Positions 34,918 through 48,200 of a DNA stretch of 64,000 bases are shown in pieces. The translations under genes were made by a program, and so were the position numbers. Under the pieces are notes generated by a model that was not told the origin of the DNA, did no database searches, and saw only the letters and a program-made list of their open reading frames with translations. Source of the DNA: Osedax frankpressi (lineage: Eukaryota > Annelida > Polychaeta > Sabellida > Siboglinidae); NCBI GenBank assembly GCA_964035775.1, contig OZ038316.1, positions 33,131,073 to 33,195,072 on the forward strand, given 5' to 3'. Positions within the stretch are counted from its first letter, which is position 1. Each line of letters begins with the position of its first letter.

Positions 34918-35125
34918 TTATTCGAGATTATTATTTATAATATTATTTAAATTATTATTTAGATAACAATTAAATTATTATTTAGATTGTTATTTAGATC
35001 ACTATTAAATTATTATTTATAATATTATTTATATTATTGTTTTGATCAATATTAAAGAATTATTTAGATAAATATTTGTTATTTAGATTATTATTTAGAT
35101 AAATATTAAATTATTATTTAAAGTA
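34918..35125. repeat. Degenerate attatttagat repeat
   Basis: Words attatttagat, attatttataat and attaaattattatttagat recur with a roughly 11- to 25-base spacing. Old, no stable register. Confidence 0.7.
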
Positions 35126-36066
35126 TATTTTCTCATCGAATAGCTTAACTACATTACATATCACAGTATTATTTTAAATGAATTTATAAGATTTATAAAA
35201 TAGTGTCCCAGTAAACAATTGTGAACAAATAGTTGGGTTAACATGTGTATTTAGTGCATTGCTCAACACAAGATTGTGTTACCGTGTGTTTTTTTACACT
35301 ATTGAAATTTACACATATTAACCAAAGATACAGGTTAACCAAAGTATTTTCACAATTAGTACTATTAGTAATATCTGTTTAACATACAAAAAAGTTAACA
35401 TAATTTAACTTTTTATATATATGTATACTATATAAGTTAGTATACTATATATAGTGATGTTTGGCGTACGTATACATATATACACATGTATATAATATGC
35501 ACATATAAATATTAGTAGCATAATACATTTTGAAATCGCATATACGATTACCATATAATATATTGTATATTATATATATATTATAATATGTATATATTTT
35601 AATATATACATAAATACATAAATATTTGTTTTTAGTTAGACATTATTAACAATATGAATGTAAGAAAAAACTCATTTAAAATAATCGATATTTACAAATA
35701 AAATATTAATATTATAGTATAACATGTGTATATACTATGAATATATAGTATTATTCATATGCATTGATAGATATATACATATGTATTCATATGTATTTAA
35801 TATTAAATATAAGCATTACATAAAGTTCCGCATCTAATATATTTGATATAATAAAAAAATAATTTAGTTTATTTAATCTATTATTAATCTATTATTTATT
35901 TAATCAATCTATAAATACATAAAAAACATAATATATACTTGATATAATTAATCTAGATAATAGCTATTATTTTAAAATTAATACAGCTCATTTTAATTAA
36001 TTCAGCCACGATAAAAAACATTGAATTCAATAATAATTATATATAAATAGATTTAATTAATTCTAT
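35126..36066. other. AT-rich intergenic DNA
   Basis: 35200-35370 contains ttaaccaaag, gttaac and tttttacac words that recur beside the gap (38830-39035). The rest shows nothing beyond TA-rich runs. Confidence 0.5.
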
Positions 36067-36100
36067 TGTCGTGTGCAATTTGTCAAGCTATGCAATTTGG
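36067..36100 (+). repeat. Left terminal inverted repeat
   Basis: 34 bases, 32 matching the inverted right end. Confidence 0.9.
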
Positions 36101-37050
36101 TAAATATCATCATGACTGCGAGGTTATTTCACCTTTCAAAAACTACAATATAATTTATCAATAATCTTGAAAGTTAATTGCTTTATAAAATTGTAATAAT
36201 TTACATATAATTAATTTGTAATTTTTAAAGGTTAAAATAAGATAGAGGTACTTAAAATATTTTCATGTATACTTAATCAAATAATTTCCAATTTCAAGTA
36301 TTCATACTTTCAGTTAGTTGAAAACAGACACGCCCAGCGACATACAAATAGTATTATTAAATTGTAATAATATAATAATTACTTTAATAAAATAATTCTT
36401 TATATACGATACCATTGAATATATCTACTTATTTTCTAATTGGGGAGACATATAAGTATTTACTTTACTGATCTCGGTACTTGCTAATATGATATACTAT
36501 ATATAATTTTTATTTAAATTTTATTTATTTGATAATACTAGTGTAATATTGAATAGTAAATATCCAAAGGAATATATATATATTATAAACTATTGAATGC
36601 AAAAATAGTCTTGATTAGTAAACTAACTCGATAGTATTAAATATCAAGTATGATAATAAATATCATACATTGTATATATATAATTATATATAATTCACAA
36701 TCTATGTAAAATGATAAATAATTTACAAAGTTAATTTATTAAATATATATTTTCTTATATCATCGATATGTAGTATAAGATGTTGATTCAATATTTTCGA
36801 TGCTGCCTGTTGAATACCGATAAAATCATTGAAATTTAATGTAAAAATTTGAATTTCAAATTAGTCACGCCTACAAATACGCCCATTTAAATAATAACTA
36901 AATCATAACATTTAATATTAATTAAAAAAATGTATTATGATAAATAATGATTAATTACATTATTTGTAATCATTGTAGTATTATAATTTATTTTTATATA
37001 CTTTTTTAAATGTATTTACTATGAAAATAGATAAAATTACAGGAAATGTG

Positions 37051-37084
37051 CCAAATTGCATATCTTGCCAAATTGCACACGACA
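37051..37084 (-). repeat. Right terminal inverted repeat
   Basis: Inverted copy of 36067-36100 with two differences. Confidence 0.9.
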
Positions 37085-37614
37085 CTATTTCAAAATTGAA
37101 ATTCAAATTCAAATAGTTAATATCCTTTAAAAATCGTTAATATAAATAATACAAGCGCAACCTATAATATAATTATTAAAATGTAACTGTATTATTAAAA
37201 TAAAACTTACTCGTGCTAAATTTATCTGATTTATATATTTTATACGCATTTCCATCATATTTAAAGCCATTTTACATCATATGGTAGGTAATATATATAT
37301 TATATATCAATAACTTAACCTTATATATGCTAAGTAACTATTTAAAGTTTAATGTGATTATTGAATATAAAATGTATTATATAAAATAAGTAATTTATTT
37401 TAAAAAATATATTTATTAAATTATTAATAATTATTATTTAGTATATGAACCTTACTTTGTAATATTATATTATTTAGACATTACTAAATATTTAGAATAA
37501 TTATGCTTAATCGATTTAACATAAAATCTTATAACAAATTGCATAATGGAACTAAATTAGAAGTAAAAAACATGCATTTTAGTAGCACCGATTCTGAATC
37601 ATATTTTAAGGATA
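37085..37614. other. AT-rich intergenic DNA, nothing recognised
   Basis: No feature supported apart from the ctat target duplicate at its left edge. Confidence 0.55.
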
Positions 37615-37728
37615 TATATAGCAATTATATGTAGCTGATGTGTTTAAAACGATATAGCAATTATATGTAGCTGATGTGTTTAAAACAATATAGCCATTAT
37701 ATGTAGCTGATGTGTTTAAAACAATAAA
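37615..37728. repeat. 36-bp tandem repeat, three copies
   Basis: Copies start at equivalent points 37621, 37657 and 37693 (exactly 36 apart). Each holds gcaattatatgtagctgatg and tgtttaaaac. The third has gccatt for gcaatt. Confidence 0.95.
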
Positions 37729-38789
37729 TCTAATTTTAAAACAATACATATAATTTTACAATTTCATATTCTAGAGAAAATTCACATATCTAGTTATTAT
37801 AAAAATGAGTAATAGTTATATTTTTTATAAATAATAATTATACTAATACTGATATTAATAATGTAGTAAATAATTAGTTATTTAATTGTATTTGAATTAT
37901 TAAGCATACTTTAATAAATATACAATATAGTATGAAATATATATTTCCTATATTTATAAATATATACATTTCTATTAAATAGAATCATCTACAACTCAAT
38001 ATTTGAATATTAGAACAATGGTGACATTGGACAAGTTCGAGATTCTGGAAATTAATCTTGAAAATAGATTTTTTAAGAAAATAGTTATTAAATAGTAATA
38101 ATTATTATAGTAAAAATAAATTATATCATGCTTTATTTTCTTATTATATTAATTTATATATATTTTAATATAATAAACTAGCAATATATATATATATATA
38201 TATCAATATATCATAATAGTACGTACTATAGGTAATATATGTTTTTTTATCAAATTAAATGTTTAATATAGTATATTGACTTATAATAATAATGTTATAG
38301 ATAAATACATTCTCGTTGCACTAAAGATGTATGATGTTCTTTCAATTCTGCCAATCAGGTATAATGGTGTTCCTTTATAAAGACACCATATCCGTAGACT
38401 ATATTTCGTTAGTATAATGATAACATTATATATCGAATTATTGAATACTAAATATATTATATTGGTGTCCATACAAAGTACTTTATTATAAATAATACAA
38501 AATTAAGTATTTCTAACTTTAAATTCTAGTTTCATATAAATATATAAGCATAGTATATATATATATATATAAATACTATACCATATATATACCATAGTAT
38601 GTTATATATAATATATATATATTTCACATGTTATGGTTACACAGATGTCATAAAGAAATATTCACTAAAGGACAGCAAGAGATCCTATGATAAGCGATTT
38701 GATAATTTTTACGAAACTCGAAAAGAATTCTAAAAATAAATAAATAAATTAAATAAATATATTTTTTTCTTATTTTGAAATATTACTTT
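37729..38789. other. AT-rich intergenic DNA with short TA runs
   Basis: TA microsatellites at 38184-38203 and 38552-38570. A 63-codon minus-strand frame (38281-38472) has a hydrophobic composition but matches nothing and lies in DNA of average AT content, so I do not call a gene. Confidence 0.5.
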
Positions 38790-39035
38790 ATTACTTGTGT
38801 TATTATGTGTTTTATAACACGTGTTATCACATGTTATTTTACACTTGTGTTTTTGTACGCGTATTAACCCAGGTTATTTTGTACCCAAACCCAGGTTATT
38901 TACGAGTGTTAATCCAAGTTTTTTTTACGCGTGTTAACCCATTTTTTAATTATAGCCAAATTCCCGTGCAAACACCTATATTTTACATATTTTCTGGAAA
39001 AATACAAGTATTAACCAAAGTTTTTTTACACGATT
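38790..39035. repeat. Decayed minisatellite (attaacccaggtt...tttttacacg)
   Basis: Variants of taacccaggttattttgtac, ttaatccaagtttttttac and ttaaccaaagtttttttaca recur at roughly 30-base steps and run into the gap. The consensus seems related to words at 35200-35370. An open frame across it continues into the N run and is meaningless. Confidence 0.65.
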
Positions 39036-39235
39036 NNNNNNNNNNNNNNNNNNNNNNNNNNNNNNNNNNNNNNNNNNNNNNNNNNNNNNNNNNNNNNNNN
39101 NNNNNNNNNNNNNNNNNNNNNNNNNNNNNNNNNNNNNNNNNNNNNNNNNNNNNNNNNNNNNNNNNNNNNNNNNNNNNNNNNNNNNNNNNNNNNNNNNNNN
39201 NNNNNNNNNNNNNNNNNNNNNNNNNNNNNNNNNNN
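39036..39235. other. Assembly gap, exactly 200 N
   Basis: A round-number N run joins two contigs, so its true size is unknown. The left contig ends in the decayed minisatellite and the right contig starts directly in the 14-bp satellite. Confidence 0.99.
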
Positions 39236-42200
39236 ATGAATAATAACTAATGAATAATAACTAACGAATAATAACTAATGAATAATAACTAATGAATAAT
39301 AACTAATGAATAATAACTAATGAATAATAACTAATGAATAATAACTAATGAATAATAACTAATGAATAATAACTAATGAATAATAACTAATGAATAATAA
39401 CTAACGAATAATAACTAATGAATAATAACTAATGCATAACTAATGAATAATAACTAATGAATAATAACTAACGAATAATAACTAATGAATAATAACTAAC
39501 GAATAATAACTAATGAATAATAACTAATGAATAATAACTAACGAATAATAACTAATGAATAATAACTAATGAATAATAACTAATGAATAATAACTAATGA
39601 ATAATAGCTAACGAATAATAACTAATGAATAATAACTAATGAATAATAACTAATGAATAATAACTAATGAATAATAACTAACGAATAATAACTAATGAAT
39701 AATAACTAATGAATAATAACTAATGAATAATAACTAATGAATAATAACTAACGAATAATAACTAATGAATAATAACTAATGAATAATAACTAATGAATAA
39801 TAACTAATGAATAATAGCTAACGAATAATAACTAATGAATAATAACTAATGAATAATAACTAATGAATAATAACTAATGAATAATAACTAACGAATAATA
39901 ACTAATGAATAATAACTAATGAATAATAACTAATGAATAATAACTAATGAATAATAACTAACGAATAATAACTAATGAATAATAACTAATGAATAATAAC
40001 TAATGAATAATAACTAACGAATAATAACTAACGAATAATAACTAATGAATAATAACTAACGAATAATAACTAATGAATAATAACTAATGAATAATAACTA
40101 ATGAATAATAACTAATGAATAATAACTAATGAATAATAACTAATGAATAATAACTAATGAATAATAACTAATGAATAATAACTAATGAATAATAACTAAT
40201 GAATAATAACTAATGAATAATAACTAATGAATAATAACTAATGAATAATAACTAATGAATAATAACTAATGAATAATAACTAATGAATAATAACTAATAA
40301 ATAATAACTAATGAATAATAACTAATGAATAATAACTAATGAATAATAACTAATGAATAATAACTAATGAATAATAACTAATGAATAATAACTAACGAAT
40401 AATAACTAATGAATAATAACTAATGAATAATAACTAATAAATAATAACTAATGAATAATAACTAACGAATAATAACTAATGAATAATAACTAATGAATAA
40501 TAACTAATGAATAATAACTAATGAATAATAACTAATGAATAATAACTAATGAATAATAACTAATGAATAATAACTAATGAATAATAACTAATGAATAATA
40601 ACTAATAAATAATAACTAATGAATAATAACTAACGAATAATAACTAATGAATAATAACTAATGAATAATAACTAATGAATAATAACTAACGAATAATAAC
40701 TAATAAATAATAACTAACGAATAATAACTAATGAATAATAACTAATGAATAATAACTAATGAATAATAACTAATGAATAATAACTAACGAATAATAACTA
40801 ATGAATAATAACTAATGAATAATAACTAATGAATAATAACTAATGAATAATAACTAATGAATAATAACTAATGAATAATAACTAATGAATAATAACTAAT
40901 GAATAATAACTAATGAATAATAACTAATGAATAATAACTAATGAATAATAACTAATGAATAATAACTAATGAATAATAACTAATGAATAGCTAACGAATA
41001 ATGACTAATGAATAATAACTAATGAATAATAACTAATGAATAATAACTAATGAATAATAACTAATGAATAGCTAACGAATAATGACTAATGAATAATAAC
41101 TAACGAATAATAACTAATGAATAATAACTAATGAATAATAACTAATGAATAATAACTAACGAATAATAACTAACGAATAATAACTAATGAATAATAACTA
41201 ACGAATAATAACTAATGAATAATAACTAATGAATAATAACTAATGAATAATAACTAACGAATAATAACTAATGAATAATAACTAACGAATAATAACTAAC
41301 GAATAATAACTAATGAATAATAACTAATGAATAATAACTACTGAATAATAACTAATGAATAATAACTAATGAATAATAACTAACGAATAATAACTAATGA
41401 ATAATAACTAATGAATAGCTAACGAATAATGACTAATGAATAATAACTAATGAATAATAACTAATGAATAATAACTAATGAATAATAACTAATGAATAAT
41501 AACTAATGAATAGCTAACGAATAATGACTAATGAATAATAACTAACGAATAATAACTAATGAATAATAACTAATGAATAATAACTAATGAATAATAACTA
41601 ATGAATAATAACTAATGAATAATAACTAATGAATAGTAACTAATGAATAATAACTAATGAATAATAACTAATAAATAATAACTAATGAATAATAACTAAT
41701 GAATAACTAATCAATAATAACTAATGAATAATAACTAATGAATAATAACTAATGAATAATAACTAATGAATAATAACTAATGAATAATAACTAACGAATA
41801 ATAACTAATGAATAATAACTAATGAATAATAACTAACGAATAATAACTAATGAATAATAACTAATGAATAATAACTAATGAATAATAACTAACGAATAAT
41901 AACTAATGAATAATAACTAATGAATAATAACTAACGAATAATAACTAATGAATAATAACTAATGAATAATAACTAACGAATAATAACTAATGAATAATAA
42001 CTAATGAATAATAACTAATGAATAATAACTAATGAATAATAACTAACGAATAATAACTAATGAATAATAACTAATGAATAATAACTCATGAATAATAACT
42101 AATGAATAATAACTAATGAATAATAACTAATGAATAATAACTAACGAATAATAACTAATGAATAATAACTAATGAATAATAACTAATGAATAATAACTAA

Positions 42201-45200
42201 CGAATAATAACTAATGAATAATAACTAATGAATAATAACTAACGAATAATAACTAACGAATAATAACTAATGAATAATAACTAATGAATAATAACTAATG
42301 AATAATAACTAACGAATAATAACTAATGAATAATAACTAATGAATAATAACTAATGAATAATAACTAACGAATAATAACTAATGAATAATAACTAACGAA
42401 TAATAACTAATGAATAATAACTAATGAATAATAACTAATGAATAATAACTAACGAATAATAACTAATGAATAATAACTAATGAATAATAACTAATGAATA
42501 ATAACTAATGAATAATAACTAACGAATAATAACTAACGAATAATAACTAATGAATAATAACTAACGAATAATAACTAATGAATAATAACTAATGAATAAT
42601 AACTAACGAATAATAACTAATGAATAATAACTAATGAATAATAACTAATGAATAATAACTAATGAATAATAACTAACGAATAATAACTAATGAATAATAA
42701 CTAATGAATAATAACTAATGAATAATAACTAATGAATAATAACTAACGAATAATAACTAATGAATAATAACTAACGAATAATAACTAATGAATAATAACT
42801 AATGAATAATAACTAATGAATAATAACTAACGAATAATAACTAATGAATAATAACTAATGAATAATAACTAATGAATAATAACTAACGAATAATAACTAA
42901 CGAATAATAACTAATGAATAATAACTAATGAATAATAACTAATGAATAATAACTAATGAATAATAACTAACGAATAATAACTAACGAATAATAACTAATG
43001 AATAATAACTAACGAATAATAACTAATGAATAATAACTAATGAATAATAACTAACGAATAATAACTAATGAATAATAACTAATGAATAATAACTAATGAA
43101 TAATAACTAATGAATAATAACTAATGAATAATAACTAACGAATAATAACTAATGAATAATAACTAATGAATAATAACTAACGAATAATAACTAATGAATA
43201 ATAACTAATGAATAATAACTAACGAATAATAACTAATGAATAATAACTAATGAATAATAACTAATGAATAATAACTAATGAATAATAACTAACGAATAAT
43301 AACTAATGAATAATAACTAATGAATAATAACTAATGAATAATAACTAATGAATAATAACTAATGAATAATAACTAATGAATAATAACTAACGAATAATAA
43401 CTAATGAATAATAACTAATGAATAATAACTAATGAATAATAACTAATGAATAATAACTAATGAATAATAACTAATGAATAATAACTAATGAATAATAACT
43501 AATGAATAATAACTAATGAATAATAACTAACGAATAATAACTAATGAATAATAACTAATGCATAACTAATGAATAATAACTAATGAATAATAACTAACGA
43601 ATAATAACTAATGAATAATAACTAACGAATAATAACTAATGAATAATAACTAATGAATAATAACTAACGAATAATAACTAATGAATAATAACTAATGAAT
43701 AATAACTAATGAATAATAACTAATGAATAATAGCTAACGAATAATAACTAATGAATAATAACTAATGAATAATAACTAATGAATAATAACTAATGAATAA
43801 TAACTAACGAATAATAACTAATGAATAATAACTAATGAATAATAACTAATGAATAATAACTAATGAATAATAACTAACGAATAATAACTAATGAATAATA
43901 ACTAATGAATAATAACTAATGAATAATAACTAACGAATAATAACTAACGAATAATAACTAATGAATAATAACTAACGAATAATAACTAATGAATAATAAC
44001 TAATGAATAATAACTAATGAATAATAACTAATGAATAATAACTAATGAATAATAACTAATGAATAATAACTAATGAATAATAACTAATGAATAATAACTA
44101 ATGAATAATAACTAATGAATAATAACTAATGAATAATAACTAATGAATAATAACTAATGAATAATAACTAATGAATAATAACTAATGAATAATAACTAAT
44201 AAATAATAACTAATGAATAATAACTAATGAATAATAACTAATGAATAATAACTAATGAATAATAACTAATGAATAATAACTAATGAATAATAACTAACGA
44301 ATAATAACTAATGAATAATAACTAATGAATAATAACTAATAAATAATAACTAATGAATAATAACTAACGAATAATAACTAATGAATAATAACTAATGAAT
44401 AATAACTAATGAATAATAACTAATGAATAATAACTAATGAATAATAACTAATGAATAATAACTAATGAATAATAACTAATGAATAATAACTAATGAATAA
44501 TAACTAATGAATAATAACTAATGAATAATAACTAATAAATAATAACTAATGAATAATAACTAACGAATAATAACTAATGAATAATAACTAATGAATAATA
44601 ACTAATGAATAATAACTAACGAATAATAACTAATAAATAATAACTAACGAATAATAACTAATGAATAATAACTAATGAATAATAACTAATGAATAATAAC
44701 TAATGAATAATAACTAACGAATAATAACTAATGAATAATAACTAATGAATAATAACTAATGAATAATAACTAATGAATAATAACTAATGAATAATAACTA
44801 ATGAATAATAACTAATGAATAATAACTAATGAATAATAACTAATGAATAATAACTAATGAATAATAACTAATGAATAATAACTAATGAATAATAACTAAT
44901 GAATAGCTAACGAATAATGACTAATGAATAATAACTAATGAATAATAACTAATGAATAATAACTAATGAATAATAACTAATGAATAGCTAACGAATAATG
45001 ACTAATGAATAATAACTAACGAATAATAACTAATGAATAATAACTAATGAATAATAACTAATGAATAATAACTAACGAATAATAACTAACGAATAATAAC
45101 TAATGAATAATAACTAACGAATAATAACTAATGAATAATAACTAATGAATAATAACTAATGAATAATAACTAACGAATAATAACTAATGAATAATAACTA

Positions 45201-48200
45201 ACGAATAATAACTAACGAATAATAACTAATGAATAATAACTAATGAATAATAACTACTGAATAATAACTAATGAATAATAACTAATGAATAATAACTAAC
45301 GAATAATAACTAATGAATAATAACTAATGAATAGCTAACGAATAATGACTAATGAATAATAACTAATGAATAATAACTAATGAATAATAACTAATGAATA
45401 ATAACTAATGAATAATAACTAATGAATAGCTAACGAATAATGACTAATGAATAATAACTAACGAATAATAACTAATGAATAATAACTAATGAATAATAAC
45501 TAATGAATAATAACTAACGAATAATAACTAATGAATAATAACTAATGAATAATAACTAATGAATAGTAACTAATGAATAATAACTAATGAATAATAACTA
45601 ATGAATAATAACTAATGAATAATAACTAACGAATAATAACTAATGAATAATAACTAACGAATAATAACTAATAAATAATAACTAATGAATAATAACTAAT
45701 AAATAATAACTAACGAATAATAACTAATGAATAATAACTAACGAATAATAACTAATGAGTAATAACTAACGAATAATAACTAACGAATAATAACTAACGA
45801 ATAATAACTAATAAATAATAACTAATGAATAATTACTAATAAATAATAACTAATGAATAATAACTAACGAATAATAACTAATGAATAATAACTAATGAAT
45901 AATAACTAATGAATAATAACTAATGAATAATAACTAATGAATAATAACTAATGAATAATAACTAACGAATAATAACTAACGAATACTAACTAATGAATAA
46001 TAACTAATGAATAATAACTAATGAGTAATAACTAACGAATAATAACTAATAAATAATAACTAATGAATAATAACTAACGAATAATAACTAATAAATAATA
46101 ACTAATGAATAATAACTAATGAATAATAACTAATGAATAATAACTAACGAATACTAACTAATGAATAATAACTAATGAATAATAACTAACGAATAATAAC
46201 TAACGAATAATAACTAACGAATAATAACTAACGAATAATAACTAATGAATAATAACTAATGAATAATAACTAACGAATAATAACTAATGAGTAATAACTA
46301 ACGAATAATAACTAATGAATAATAACTAACGAATAATAACTAATGAATAATAACTAACGAATAATAACTAATGAATAATAACTAATGAATAATAACTAAT
46401 GAATAATAACTAATGAATAATAACTAATGAATAATAACTAACGAATAATAACTAATGAATAATAACTAATGAATAATAACTAATGAATAATAACTAATGA
46501 ATAATAACTAATGAATAATAACTAATGAGTAATAACTAACGAATAATAACTAATGAATAATAACTAATAAATAATAACTAATGAATAATAACTAACGAAT
46601 AATAACTAATGAATAATAACTAATGAATAATAACTAATGAATAATAACTAATGAATAATAACTAATGAATAATAACTAATGAATAATAACTAATGAATAA
46701 TAACTAACGAATAATAACTAACGAATAATAACTAACGAATAATAACTAATGAATAATAACTAATGAATAATAACTAATGAATAATAACTAACGAATAATA
46801 ACTAACGAATAATAACTAATGAATAATAACTAATGAATAATAACTAACGAATAATAACTAATGAATAATAACTAACGAATAATAACTAATGAATAATAAC
46901 TAATGAATAATAACTAATGAATAATAACTAATGAATAATAACTAATGAATAATAACTAATGAATAATAACTAACGAATAATAACTAACGAATAATAACTA
47001 ATGAATAATAACTAATGAATAATAACTAACGAATAATAACTAATGAATAATAACTAACGAATAATAACTAATGAATAATAACTAATGAATAATAACTAAT
47101 GAATAATAACTAATGAATAATAACTAATGAATAACTAATGAATAATAACTAATGAATAATAACTAACGAATAATAACTAACGAATAATAACTAATGAATA
47201 ATAACTAATGAATAATAACTAATGAATAATAACTAACGAATAATAACTAATGAATAATAACTAATGAATAATAACTAATGAATAATAACTAACGAATAAT
47301 AACTAACGAATAATAACTAATGAATAATAACTAACGAATAATAACTAACGAATAATAACTAACGAATAATAACTAATGAATAATAACTAACGAATAATAA
47401 CTAATGAATAATAACTAATGAATAATAACTAACGAATAATAACTAACGAATAATAACTAATGAATAATAACTAACGAATAATAACTAACGAATAATAACT
47501 AATGAATAATAACTAACGAATAATAACTAACGAATAATAACTAATGAATAATAACTAATGAATAATAACTAATGAATAATAACTAATGAATAATAACTAA
47601 CGAATAATAACTAACGAATAATAACTAACGAATAATAACTAACGAATAATAACTAATGAATAATAACTAATGAATAATAACTAACGAATAATAACTAACG
47701 AATAATAACTAATGAATAATAACTAACGAATAATAACTAATGAATAATAACTAATGAATAATAACTAATGAATAATAACTAACGAATAATAACTAATGAA
47801 TAATAACTAACGAATAATAACTAATGAATAATAACTAACGAATAATAACTAATGAATAATAACTAACGAATAATAACTAATGAATAATAACTAATGAATA
47901 ATAACTAACGAATAATAACTAACGAATAATAACTAATGAATAATAACTAACGAATAATAACTAACGAATAATAACTAACGAATAATAACTAATGAATAAT
48001 AACTAATGAATAATAACTAATGAATAACTAATGAATAATAACTAACGAATAATAACTAATGAATAATAACTAATGAATAATAACTAATGAATAATAACTA
48101 ACGAATAATAACTAATGAATAATAACTAATGAATAATAACTAATGAATAACTAATGAATAATAACTAACGAATAATAACTAATGAATAATAACTAATGAA

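Larger units (their letters stand above)
36067..37084. mobile_element. Noncoding DNA transposon (MITE-like) with 34-bp TIRs
   Basis: The left end tgtcgtgtgcaatttg continues to 36100. Its inverted counterpart occupies 37051-37084 (ends caaattgcacacgaca). The two 34-base arms differ at only two positions. A 4-bp duplication, ctat, directly flanks both ends (36063-36066 and 37085-37088). Within each arm the word gcaatttgg occurs twice. The 950-base interior is AT-rich with no transposase frame, so the element is non-autonomous. The high arm identity suggests it is much younger than the LINE and Gypsy fossils. Superfamily not determined; a 4-bp duplication is only suggestive. Confidence 0.85.

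Noticed and set aside
38795-39250. 151-codon frame across the gap
   Set aside because: Nearly half of it is N; the rest is a decayed minisatellite.
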